From assembly GCF_031882575.1 (NCBI RefSeq), contig NZ_CP134772.1, positions 3,801,001 to 3,865,000 of the forward strand: 64,000 nucleotides of DNA, given 5' to 3'. The stretch's first letter is position 1. Each line of letters starts with the position of its first letter. The notes below the pieces were generated by a model that worked only from the letters and a program-made list of their open reading frames with translations, searched no databases and was not told where the DNA came from. Source of the stretch: Pseudomonas sp. VD-NE ins. Its GTDB lineage: Bacteria > Pseudomonadota > Gammaproteobacteria > Pseudomonadales > Pseudomonadaceae. Below, in pieces: positions 56,646 to 64,000 of the stretch. The position numbers were made by a program, and so were the translations under genes.

Positions 56646-57749
56646 TTACAAAGGACGACCCACAGCGTTGCAGACGCTGGCGTTGTTGATGTCCAGGTTG
56701 TTGCCGGTGGAGTTGGTGACGAAGTTGGCGGTTACAGCGGTTTTCCAGTTGGTTGGAACCGGAATGAAACCGTGAGCGGCAGTGGCCACGGCGTTGCCCG
56801 GAGTGCTGTAGTGCTGGGTCAGGAACGCTTTGACATCAGCAGCCACGGCTGCGTCCTTGTAGCACTGGCCGAAGATGAAGTTGGTGTAAGCAGCCATTGC
56901 ATAACCGCTGGACGGGTTGGCAACTACAGGGGACCACTGCGCCGGGTTGGCCGCGTTGGTTGGCAGTGGAGCCGAAGCCAGAGCCGTGTTGACGTTGGCG
57001 CTGGTTGGCTGAACGCCATTGATACGCGCAACAACAGCGTTGCTCGCAGCGTTGACACCGTCCGGACCGACATAACCGATGGAACCGTCAACCGCGTTGA
57101 CTGCCGGGGCTACGTCAGCGGTATTGGCCACGCCTACCCAGTTCGACGGCACAGCGGAACCTGCTGGCAGACGTGCGTTGGTGAAGGTGGTGTTGACGGC
57201 GAACTTGGTCGGGCAGATCGAGTTCAGGTGACGGCTGAGGATTTCGGTGGTGCCGCTCGAAGCGGTGCGATAAACAACGCGGATCGCGGTAGTGTCGGAG
57301 GTACCCAACAGCGCGCCCCAGGTAGTCTTGGTGCCCGACAAGGCATCACACAGTTGAGCGCTGGTCAGGTTAAGGGTGGTGTTGCCGGCCTTTTTGTAAG
57401 GGATGGCAACCGAAGTGGCGACAGATGGCAGTTGGATCAGCGGACCAAACGAAGCGCCGAAGTTGGTGTTGTAGGTGCTGATTTCCGAAGCGCTGAGGAT
57501 CGAGTCGCTACCGGCGAAATGCACAGTGCCAGTGGTGCTGAACTGTGCGGCGGTGTTGGTCAGGAAAGCACTTTTGCCGATGCCGCTACCGGTCACGGCG
57601 TAGCTGAAGTTGGCAGGCAGGATGCTGTTGGCAGAACCTTTGTACAGAGCGGCAGGCAGTGAGGCGCCACCACCGGTTACGGCCATGGCTTGGGCGGATG
57701 CCAGAGCGGCGACGGTCAATGAGGCTGCGATCAGAGTGCGCTTGAACAT
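56646..57749 (-). CDS. PstS/DING-like phosphate-binding or phosphatase-related exported protein
   Basis: This 367-residue protein has a signal peptide (MFKRTLIAASLTVAALASAQ, cut after AMA) and mature start VTGGGASLPAALYKGS, close to the DINGGGATLP start of DING/PstS proteins. Phosphate-contact loops appear as VTGSGIGKSAFL, FAGSDSILS and YRTASSGTTEILSRHL. In P. aeruginosa the Hxc type II system exports the related alkaline phosphatase LapA, encoded right beside hxcS; this gene sits in the matching place. It may therefore be an Hxc substrate rather than part of a phosphate transporter (inference). The ATG at 57749 has GGAG upstream. Confidence 0.85.
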   Translation of the reverse strand: MFKRTLIAASLTVAALASAQAMAVTGGGASLPAALYKGSANSILPANFSYAVTGSGIGKSAFLTNTAAQFSTTGTVHFAGSDSILSASEISTYNTNFGASFGPLIQLPSVATSVAIPYKKAGNTTLNLTSAQLCDALSGTKTTWGALLGTSDTTAIRVVYRTASSGTTEILSRHLNSICPTKFAVNTTFTNARLPAGSAVPSNWVGVANTADVAPAVNAVDGSIGYVGPDGVNAASNAVVARINGVQPTSANVNTALASAPLPTNAANPAQWSPVVANPSSGYAMAAYTNFIFGQCYKDAAVAADVKAFLTQHYSTPGNAVATAAHGFIPVPTNWKTAVTANFVTNSTGNNLDINNASVCNAVGRPL

Positions 57750-58110
57750 GAAGAATCTCCTTTTCAACTAGGTTTGGGAACACAGGTTTTCGGGTGACTT
57801 GCATGACACTGGGAGGACTCACCGGGGCCCTCGCTAGCGTTGGCCTTGGTTAAGTCGCACTGAGAAATTCGCAGCTTCCGGTGACAGATAAAGGAAAAAA
57901 CCTCGGGAGCTGTGGGGTGTTTCTGAAGGGATTTTCTCGGGTGTTTGTCGGGTGTCGTGCAGCGTCTGGATCGGGGGTTTGGCTGAATCGGGCTGGAGGC
58001 GTTGGCGGGTGGTTGCAGATGACAGAAAGGAGAACCCGAGGATGGTTCTTTTGAGGGTCGGGTGATGCTGAAGTCCTGGAAAAAGATTGGATTATTTGTT
58101 GCCCTGACTG

Positions 58111-58212
58111 GCCCCTTCGCTGACAAGCCAGCTCCCACAAGGAGCCATGTTGTCAATGCGATCTGCGACACAACACAAGAACCTGTGGGAGCTGGCTTGC
58201 CAGCGATGAGGC
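58111..58212. repeat. REP doublet (TGTGGGAGCTGGC type)
   Basis: GCCCCTTCGCTGACAAGCCA-GCTCCCACA (with one odd base) faces TGTGGGAGCTGGCTTGCCAG-CGATGAGGCC across ~50 bases. Confidence 0.85.
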
Positions 58213-58306
58213 CAGGTCAGACACCCTAAAAACATCTGACACATCACTACTGGATCAACTCAGTGCTCTCAATGATCGAATGCAATTTACCTCACATCAC
58301 AGAACA

Positions 58307-58335
58307 CTGTGGGAGCGAGCTTGCTCGCGAAGGGG
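58307..58335. repeat. Single REP (TGTGGGAGCGAGC type)
   Basis: CTGTGGGAGCGAGCTTGCTC-GCGAAGGGG is a lone copy of the type seen as a doublet at 19210. It lies 26 bases past the hxcS-like stop. Confidence 0.8.
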
Positions 58336-58360
58336 CCCGATCAGACACCATCAAAACCGG

Positions 58361-59572
58361 CTACTGGACCAGTTGATTGATCTCAATGATCGGCAACAAC
58401 ACCGCCATCACAATCACCAGCACCACCCCGCCCATCACCACAATCATCAGCGGTTCAAGCAGCGCAGTCATGCCCATCGCTCGGCGTTCGATATCCCGCG
58501 ACAGGGTTTGCGCCGCGCGCTCGAGCATCGGTGGCAATGACCCGGTTTTTTCGCCGCTGGCGATCAGGTGAATCAGCACGGGTGGGAAGACGTTTTCCAC
58601 GCGCAACGCGGCGGCGAGGTTGACCCCTTCGCGCACCTTGGCCGTTGCTTCAGTGACGCTCAAACTCAAGCGGTCGTTGGACAAGGTCTGTCGCGCCGCC
58701 TCCAGTGCGCGCAACAATGGCACCCCGGCGCCGCCGAGAATCGCCAGCGTTGAGGCGAACCGTGCAGTGTTCAGGCCGAGGATGAAACGCCCGAATAACG
58801 GCAGTTTCAGCACCCGATGATGCCAACTCAAACGTGCCGCCGGATTGCGTAGGTACAGGCGCCAGCTCCAGAACGCCCCTGCGATAATCGCCGCACACAA
58901 CCAGCCCCACGCCCTTATGAAATCACTGGCGTTGAGCATCGCCAGGGTCAGCCCCGGCAAATCCTGCCGCGCTTGGGAAAACGCACTGACCACCTGCGGC
59001 ACCACGTAACTGAGCAGGAAAATCACGATGCCGATCGACACCAGACCCACCACGCCCGGATAGATAAACGCGGTGAGGATCTTGCCGCGCAGGTTGTTGC
59101 GTTCTTCGATGTAGTCCGCCAGTCGCTCCATCACCTGCGCCAGATCGCCAGACTCTTCCCCCGCCGCAATCAACGCGCGATAGATCTCGGGAAAATCCCG
59201 TGGCCGCGCCGCCAGCGATTCCGCCAGACGCATGCCGCTGCGCACATCGGCGCGCACGGCGCTGAGGGTGTGGGCGATGTGTTTTTTCTCGGCCTGCTCC
59301 ACCGTGGCGCTGAGCGCTGCTTCTAACGGCAGGCTAGCCCCGAGAAGGCTCGCCAATTGCCGCGTGGCCCAGGCCAGATCGTTGTCGGAGAGTTTGGCGC
59401 TGAACAATCCACCGCCGCCGTGCTGGGCGACGTTGCTTTCCTTATGCACCGACAACGCGGTCAAACCGCGTCCGCGTAATGTTGTGAAAGCGGCGCTCTG
59501 GCTGTCCGCCTCAAGGTGCCCGGATTCAATCTTGCCGGTCGCGTCGGCAGCTTCAAAACGATAGCGATTCAT
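58361..59572 (-). CDS. hxcS: Type II secretion inner-membrane protein GspF (HxcS-like)
   Basis: This 403-residue protein is the membrane platform of a type II secretion system, touching the ATPase on the cytosolic side. It has the GspF start [20 protein letters not shown] and two T2SSF repeats (~67-190 and ~270-390). There are three membrane spans, e.g. GVVGLVSIGIVIFLLSYVV and LEPLMIVVMGGVVLVIVM near the C-terminus. Its ATG overlaps the ATPase gene stop by 1 base. Gene order Z-Q-R-S followed by a DING/phosphatase-like gene matches the P. aeruginosa hxc locus. Confidence 0.9.
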   Translation of the reverse strand: MNRYRFEAADATGKIESGHLEADSQSAAFTTLRGRGLTALSVHKESNVAQHGGGGLFSAKLSDNDLAWATRQLASLLGASLPLEAALSATVEQAEKKHIAHTLSAVRADVRSGMRLAESLAARPRDFPEIYRALIAAGEESGDLAQVMERLADYIEERNNLRGKILTAFIYPGVVGLVSIGIVIFLLSYVVPQVVSAFSQARQDLPGLTLAMLNASDFIRAWGWLCAAIIAGAFWSWRLYLRNPAARLSWHHRVLKLPLFGRFILGLNTARFASTLAILGGAGVPLLRALEAARQTLSNDRLSLSVTEATAKVREGVNLAAALRVENVFPPVLIHLIASGEKTGSLPPMLERAAQTLSRDIERRAMGMTALLEPLMIVVMGGVVLVIVMAVLLPIIEINQLVQ

Positions 59573-60978
59573 CAGGCGTCCCGTGTCACACGGAGGATTT
59601 CTTCAGGCGCGGTGGCGCCGCTGCGGATCCAGCGTTCACCGTCCTCGCGCAGGCTGAACATCCCGGCTTTCGCGGCTGATGCGCGCAAGGCCTGCTCCCC
59701 TGCCCCTTGGTGAATCAGCGTGCGAATGTCGTCGTCGATGCAGAACAATTCGTGGATGCCGGTGCGGCCGCTGTAGCCGGTCTGATTGCACGCCGGGCAG
59801 CCGACCGGTCGCCACGTGCCCGGTGTCGCCGGGTCTTCCTGCTTGCACTGATTGCACAGCCGTCGCACCAGTCGTTGTGCGAGCACGCCGAGCATCGACG
59901 AGGCCAGCAGAAACGGTTCGACGCCCATGTCGATCAAGCGGTTGACCGCTGACACCGCGTCGTTCGTGTGCAGGGTTGCCAACACCAAATGTCCGGTCAG
60001 CGACGCCTGCACGGCGATTTGTGCGGTTTCGAGATCGCGAATCTCGCCGATCATGATGATGTCCGGGTCTTGGCGCAGGATCGCTCTGAGCGCTAACGCA
60101 AAGGTCATGTCGATCTTGGCGTTGACCTGAATCTGGCTGATGCCCGGCAAGTCGTATTCCACCGGGTCTTCCACGGTGAGAATGTTGCTGGTACTCGCAT
60201 CCAGTCGTGCCAGTGCCGCGTAGAGGCTGGTGGTCTTGCCGCTGCCGGTCGGGCCGGTGACCAGCACGATGCCGTGGGGTTGGCGGATCAGGTGATCGAG
60301 TTTGGCCAGCACCTGCGCGTCCATGCCGAGGGTTTCCAGATGCAGTCGCCCGGCCTGTTTGTCGAGCAGACGCATCACCACTCTTTCGCCATGCCCGGTC
60401 GGCACCGTGGACACACGAATATCAATCGGCCGCCCCGCCACCCGCAACGCGATGCGACCGTCCTGCGGCAGGCGTTTTTCAGCGATGTCGAGCTGGGCCA
60501 TGATCTTGATCCGCGACACCAGCGCACCGTGCAGAGCCTTGCGCGGTGAGACCACGTCACGCAGGGTTCCGTCGACGCGATAGCGCACCACCGAATGGGT
60601 TTCGAACGGTTCGATGTGAATGTCGCTGGCCTCGTCGCGTGCCGCTTGCGTGAGCAAGGCGTTGATCATGCGAATCACCGGCGCGCCGTCCTGAGTGTCG
60701 AGCAGGTCGGTGATTTCCGGCATGTCCTGCATCAGTCGGTCGAGATCGACTTCGTTTTCTGCTGCACCGACCACCGCCGCCGCGCTGCCGGTGTCGGCGT
60801 ACGCGCTGGCGAGCAAGCCATCCAGCTCATCATCGCGCACCCGCTGAATCGTAGTCGCACCAAACTGCCGCCGCGCCTCGCTGATCGACCAGCCCGGCGT
60901 CGACGGGCACACCGTCAACACGCCATCGCACAACAAAATCCGCTGCGCCTTGGCCCAGGCATAAGGCAACGCACTCAT
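59572..60978 (-). CDS. hxcR: Type II secretion ATPase GspE (HxcR-like)
   Basis: This 468-residue protein has the secretion-ATPase core: Walker [11 protein letters not shown] (~240-249), Asp box [20 protein letters not shown], Walker [20 protein letters not shown] and His box [15 protein letters not shown] zinc pair CNQC/CPAC sits at ~375-396. It powers pseudopilus assembly. The N-terminal domain is short (~130 residues), as in Hxc. The true start is ATG 60978, overlapping the secretin stop by 4 bases; the longer upstream reading lies over the secretin gene. Confidence 0.92.
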   Translation of the reverse strand: MSALPYAWAKAQRILLCDGVLTVCPSTPGWSISEARRQFGATTIQRVRDDELDGLLASAYADTGSAAAVVGAAENEVDLDRLMQDMPEITDLLDTQDGAPVIRMINALLTQAARDEASDIHIEPFETHSVVRYRVDGTLRDVVSPRKALHGALVSRIKIMAQLDIAEKRLPQDGRIALRVAGRPIDIRVSTVPTGHGERVVMRLLDKQAGRLHLETLGMDAQVLAKLDHLIRQPHGIVLVTGPTGSGKTTSLYAALARLDASTSNILTVEDPVEYDLPGISQIQVNAKIDMTFALALRAILRQDPDIIMIGEIRDLETAQIAVQASLTGHLVLATLHTNDAVSAVNRLIDMGVEPFLLASSMLGVLAQRLVRRLCNQCKQEDPATPGTWRPVGCPACNQTGYSGRTGIHELFCIDDDIRTLIHQGAGEQALRASAAKAGMFSLREDGERWIRSGATAPEEILRVTRDA

Positions 60979-63347
60979 TGGATGGGCACCGCTTTGATGG
61001 TTGCGCGTGGGCCTGAGCTCGGTAACACCGCCGGCACACCTTGCGCCGCCGTCGGCAACTGCGGCGCCTGCATGTCCGGCATCGCCCAGCTGCGTTCCGG
61101 TTGCAAACCACCCTGAGCGCGACGCATAAAGTCGTAACGGTTGAGGGTGATGCTGCGCCCCGCTTCGCTGTCGCGGATGATGTACGGGCGCAGGAACACC
61201 ATCAGGTTGGTCTTGGTAATCGCCCGGCGCTCGTTGCGAAACAGCGCGCCAATCCCCGGCAGACTGCCCAGCCAAGGCACCGCGTCGTTGCTCTGGCTGT
61301 AGCCGTCCTGCAGCAACCCACCAAGCACCATTATCTGCCCGTCATCGAGCAGAATACTGGTGTCGATCGCGCGTTTGTTGGTGACGATCCCCGCCGAATT
61401 GGCACTGGCCGAAGCGCGCTCATCAATGCTGCTGACTTCCTGATAGATATCGAGCTTGACCGTACCGCCCTCGGAAATCTGCGGGCGCACATTGAGCTTC
61501 AAGCCGACCTCTTCACGGGTCACGGTCTGGAACGGGTTATTGCTGGTGCCCCCGCCGCCAGTGACATAACTGCCGCTGACAAACGGAATGGTCTGGCCCA
61601 CAAAAATGCTTGCCGCTTCGTTGTCCAGGGTCAGCAGGTTCGGCGTCGACAGCACGTTGGTGCCGCCCTTGCTCTTCAACGCCCGGGCCAGCACTTTCAG
61701 GTCAAGAATCTTGCCGATCCCGGGAATATCGACGGTGCCGTTGACGTAGCCCAGGTTCAAACCCTGCGGCAACACATCGATGCTGGTCTTGCCGTTAGTG
61801 TTGATCCCCGAACCACCCAGATTCGCCCCGCCGATCACGCCGTTGCCACCGAGATTGCCGGTCTGCCATTGCACGCCAAACTCACTGGCATCGTCCTCGC
61901 CGACTTCGACGATCAGGCTTTCGATCACCACTTGCGCGCGGCGCTGGTCGAGCAGATCGATCACCTCGCGCAAGTTGCGATACAACGGCTCCGGCGCAGA
62001 AATCAGCAAGGTGTTGGTGGTGGCGTCGGCCTGAATGGTCACACCGCCGGCACTGAAAGCGACGTTCTGTTCGCTGTTCTGCGTACCGCCGCTGCCGGTT
62101 GTGCTGCCACTGCTGCCCTGCGCGTAACTGCCGCCCGTGCTGCCGCTGCTGTTAGTGGTCGACGTGCTGCCGCTGGTTTGCGTGCCGCTCTGGCCATTCT
62201 GCCCAGCGCTGCCGCCGGTGCTGCCGCCCATGGCACTGAGCACCGAACGCGCACTGTCACTGGTGCCACTGTCGCTCTCTCCGGTGAGCAAACCACGCAA
62301 GGCCTGCGCCAGTTTCGCCGCTTGCGCGTTACGCAGATAAACCACGTGCAGATTGCTCGGATTGCTCTGCGCGTTATCCAGTTTGTAGATCAGGTTGCGT
62401 GCCAGTTCCGTGCGCTCCGGGCTGCCAGCGCGAATGATGATGGTGTTGGAACGCGGGTCACCGATCACGGCGATTTTCTGCGTCGGATCATTACCCGGCG
62501 CATCGAGCAAATCCGCCACCATCGGCGCGATGTCAGCGGCAATGCCGTTCTGGATCTGCACCACATCGGTGTCGATCGCACTCGGCGAATCAATGCTCGC
62601 GATCAACTGCGCAACACGAGTCAGGTTCTCCGCGTAGTCGGTGATGACAATGGTGTTGTTGCCCGGATAGGCGTTGATCGGGTTGTTTGGCGAAACGATC
62701 GGCCGCAGCACCGGAATCAGGTTCACCGCGTTCTCGTATTGCAGACGAAACGTGCGCGTGAGCATGCCATTACCGGCCGGTTTATCGGCGCTGTAGATCG
62801 GCCCGCCGAGCAACTTCGCATCCGCCTCCGGCACCACCTGCGCCACACCGCCAACATCGACCACGCTGAAACCCTGCATGCGCAGCGCCGCCAGCAACAT
62901 ATCGTAAGCCTGCCGCGCTGGCACCTGACCTTCCGACACCAGCGTCAACGTGCCCTTGACCCGAGGGTCGACGAGAAACTGCTGCCCTGTCGAACGCGCC
63001 AACGCGCGCACCACTGCTTGAATATCAGCGTCGACAAAATTCAGCGTCACCGGTTGATCGCCCAAAGGATTGCTCGGCAAGGCAATGCCCGAAGCCGCCG
63101 CGCCGCTGCGCGCACTCTTCGTGATGTTGTGCAATTGCTTCGGCACAGGTCGCGCCTGCGCCTGTGCGCGTTCGCGGTCGAGCACTGCGTCGCCGCTGCG
63201 CTGGGTGTTGGCCAGCGGCCGGCCCAGTTCACTGTCGACCAGCAATGGCTGCTGGTTTTGCGGTGTGCTGGTGTTGCTGCACGCGCTCAACGCCATCAGC
63301 AACATCGGCAACGCCAGACGTGCCGGTTTGGATCCTGACCCCTTCAT
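60975..63347 (-). CDS. hxcQ: Type II secretin with its own lipobox (HxcQ-like liposecretin)
   Basis: This 790-residue protein forms the outer-membrane gate of the secretion system. It starts with a lipoprotein signal ([13 protein letters not shown], lipid Cys at residue 23), the mark of HxcQ-type secretins that reach the outer membrane without a pilotin. N0 and N1-N3 domains follow ([60 protein letters not shown]). N3 is interrupted by a ~70-residue Gly/Ser/Thr-rich insert ([20 protein letters not shown]...). The secretin core ends with [17 protein letters not shown] and [10 protein letters not shown]. It overlaps gspM and gspE by 4 bases each. Confidence 0.92.
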   Translation of the reverse strand: MKGSGSKPARLALPMLLMALSACSNTSTPQNQQPLLVDSELGRPLANTQRSGDAVLDRERAQAQARPVPKQLHNITKSARSGAAASGIALPSNPLGDQPVTLNFVDADIQAVVRALARSTGQQFLVDPRVKGTLTLVSEGQVPARQAYDMLLAALRMQGFSVVDVGGVAQVVPEADAKLLGGPIYSADKPAGNGMLTRTFRLQYENAVNLIPVLRPIVSPNNPINAYPGNNTIVITDYAENLTRVAQLIASIDSPSAIDTDVVQIQNGIAADIAPMVADLLDAPGNDPTQKIAVIGDPRSNTIIIRAGSPERTELARNLIYKLDNAQSNPSNLHVVYLRNAQAAKLAQALRGLLTGESDSGTSDSARSVLSAMGGSTGGSAGQNGQSGTQTSGSTSTTNSSGSTGGSYAQGSSGSTTGSGGTQNSEQNVAFSAGGVTIQADATTNTLLISAPEPLYRNLREVIDLLDQRRAQVVIESLIVEVGEDDASEFGVQWQTGNLGGNGVIGGANLGGSGINTNGKTSIDVLPQGLNLGYVNGTVDIPGIGKILDLKVLARALKSKGGTNVLSTPNLLTLDNEAASIFVGQTIPFVSGSYVTGGGGTSNNPFQTVTREEVGLKLNVRPQISEGGTVKLDIYQEVSSIDERASASANSAGIVTNKRAIDTSILLDDGQIMVLGGLLQDGYSQSNDAVPWLGSLPGIGALFRNERRAITKTNLMVFLRPYIIRDSEAGRSITLNRYDFMRRAQGGLQPERSWAMPDMQAPQLPTAAQGVPAVLPSSGPRATIKAVPIQ

Positions 63348-63889
63348 GAAGCTTCCTTAGCGCCCAGCGCCTGATCCATGCGAACGGTGCCTGACAAAGT
63401 GCCGGCGGTGACTTCGGTCGAGGGGTTGTCCGCGCGTTGCAAACGGGCCTCGACCACTTGCAGAGAAAGTTGTGCCGGGTTGCTCAACAGCCAGTTGAGC
63501 ACGGCGTCGCCCGGTGCCGCGTCGAAGGTCAACTGCCAGGCGCCCTGTGCCTCCTGTAATTGGTAATGTCCCGCCAAGCCACTGGCCTGCAGGGTCTGCT
63601 CCAGCGACTGCGCCAGGCTTTGCCCGTCCGGGCGCACGCTGACTTCGCGCAGCAGCACTTCCAGCGCCTCGGTCTGGGCGCGCAGCTTTGGCGTTTCGGT
63701 TTGCCAGTAAGCGATTTTCTTCAGCGGCGGCTGGATCAGCGCGACCCACAACAACAGGCCGATCAGCGCAACGGCCATGCCGGCAACCATGCGTTTTTCG
63801 CGCAACGCCAACGGCTGCCAACGCGCCTGCAGCTGAGCGTTAAAGCGTTGCCACTTGACGCGGTACAGCGCGAGCGAGGCCTTATTCAT
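63344..63889 (-). CDS. hxcZ: Type II secretion protein GspM (HxcZ-like)
   Basis: This 181-residue protein starts MNKASLALYRVKWQRFNAQL and has one membrane span (MVAGMAVALIGLLLWVALIQ, ~34-55) followed by a periplasmic ferredoxin-like domain (SLEQTLQASGLAGHYQLQEA). That is the GspM layout, which pairs with GspL to hold the ATPase at the membrane. The ATG at 63889 overlaps the end of the gspL frame; the longer frame to 63979 lies inside gspL and is spurious. It overlaps the secretin start by 4 bases. Confidence 0.85.
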   Translation of the reverse strand: MNKASLALYRVKWQRFNAQLQARWQPLALREKRMVAGMAVALIGLLLWVALIQPPLKKIAYWQTETPKLRAQTEALEVLLREVSVRPDGQSLAQSLEQTLQASGLAGHYQLQEAQGAWQLTFDAAPGDAVLNWLLSNPAQLSLQVVEARLQRADNPSTEVTAGTLSGTVRMDQALGAKEAS

Positions 63890-64000
63890 CTTCTTCTGCT
63901 CCGCCGCTGTCGTCGCTTTCACTTGGGCTGGCTTCAGTGGCCGGACGCAAGGTCCAGCCCTCGTCGTCGGCGATGACACTAATGCCCGCCTGGGCCAAGG
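63882..64000 (-). CDS. hxcY: Type II secretion protein GspL (HxcY-like), C-terminal end
   Basis: Only the last ~39 residues are inside the window. They read LAQAGISVIADDEGWTLRPA, then a polar tail ending DSGGAEEDE. A C-terminal periplasmic strand followed by an acidic tail, directly before gspM with an 8-base overlap, fits GspL. The gene continues past the right edge. Confidence 0.65.
   Translation of the reverse strand, partial: LAQAGISVIADDEGWTLRPATEASPSESDDSGGAEEDE

Larger units (their letters stand above)
57750..58360. other. Repeat-bearing gap between hxcS-like and PstS/DING-like genes
   Basis: This 611-base gap lies between two genes of the same strand, so the downstream gene probably has its own promoter. 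The ~310 bases next to the PstS/DING-like gene hold no clear open frame. Three TGTCA-like half-sites (near 57805, 57885 and 58020) recall Pho boxes but are not paired at the right spacing. REP repeats fill 58111-58212 and 58307-58335. Confidence 0.6.

Noticed and set aside
57780..58040. Pho boxes upstream of the PstS/DING-like gene
   Set aside because: TGTCAT/TGTCAC half-sites occur, but never as two direct copies 11 bases apart, so PhoB control cannot be claimed from sequence alone.

Overview
The window looks like a chromosome segment of a fluorescent Pseudomonas (P. fluorescens/koreensis-like). The evidence is high GC, a lexA2-imuA-imuB-dnaE2 mutasome, an Hxc-type type II secretion locus, a TorF-like porin, and many of the short inverted repeats (TGTGGGAGCGAGC, TGTAGGAGCTGCCGC, TGTGGGAGCTGGC types) that pseudomonads carry between genes. 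I saw no tRNA, rRNA, prophage, transposase or CRISPR array. The species is an inference.

Layout. 1-5.8 kb: the start of a NitT/TauT-type binding protein, an LTA-synthase-family membrane phosphotransferase, katG, and a small hydrophilic protein. 6.0-11.4 kb: a tightly overlapping operon rsbR-rsbS-rsbT-(HATPase+PP2C)-histidine kinase-hybrid kinase, i.e. a stressosome core wired to two-component proteins with no sigma-B gene in sight. 11.5-17.1 kb, minus strand: a UvrB-domain-less UvrA (UvrA2), a PAS hybrid kinase and a GntR/FCD regulator. 17.3-19.1 kb: a three-lipoprotein operon (CsgG-like, DUF4810, GNA1162/DUF799). 19.3-25.1 kb: lexA2-imuA-imuB-dnaE2, with a LexA2-type palindrome over the lexA2 start codon.

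25.2-30.8 kb: a LysR regulator, an exported amidohydrolase, a TorF-like outer-membrane protein and an EptA-type lipid A phosphoethanolamine transferase. 30.9-38.5 kb, minus strand: GntR/UTRA regulator, AprA-like flavoprotein, AprB-like 2x[4Fe-4S] ferredoxin, ABC binding protein, permease, ATPase, HEAT-repeat protein and DUF971 protein. This is a coherent but functionally unassigned transport-plus-redox cluster, broken by two repeat-rich gaps. 38.7-43.2 kb: DyP peroxidase with a Gfo/Idh/MocA oxidoreductase, then an AraC regulator divergent from a phenol-MetA-type outer-membrane protein. 43.4-43.9 kb: a small toxin-antitoxin pair. 44.0-56.5 kb: one giant two-partner-secretion exoprotein of about 4,160 residues with no transporter partner nearby. 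56.6-64.0 kb: a PstS/DING-like protein and Hxc-like type II secretion genes S, R, Q, Z and the end of Y (in minus-strand order Y-Z-Q-R-S-substrate). The secretin has its own lipobox.

The best candidates for under-described biology are the stressosome/two-component operon, the AprAB-like ABC cluster with HEAT and DUF971 proteins, the giant orphan exoprotein, and a repeat family whose copy supplies the C-terminus of the AraC protein. All functions are read from sequence patterns; no database search was possible.
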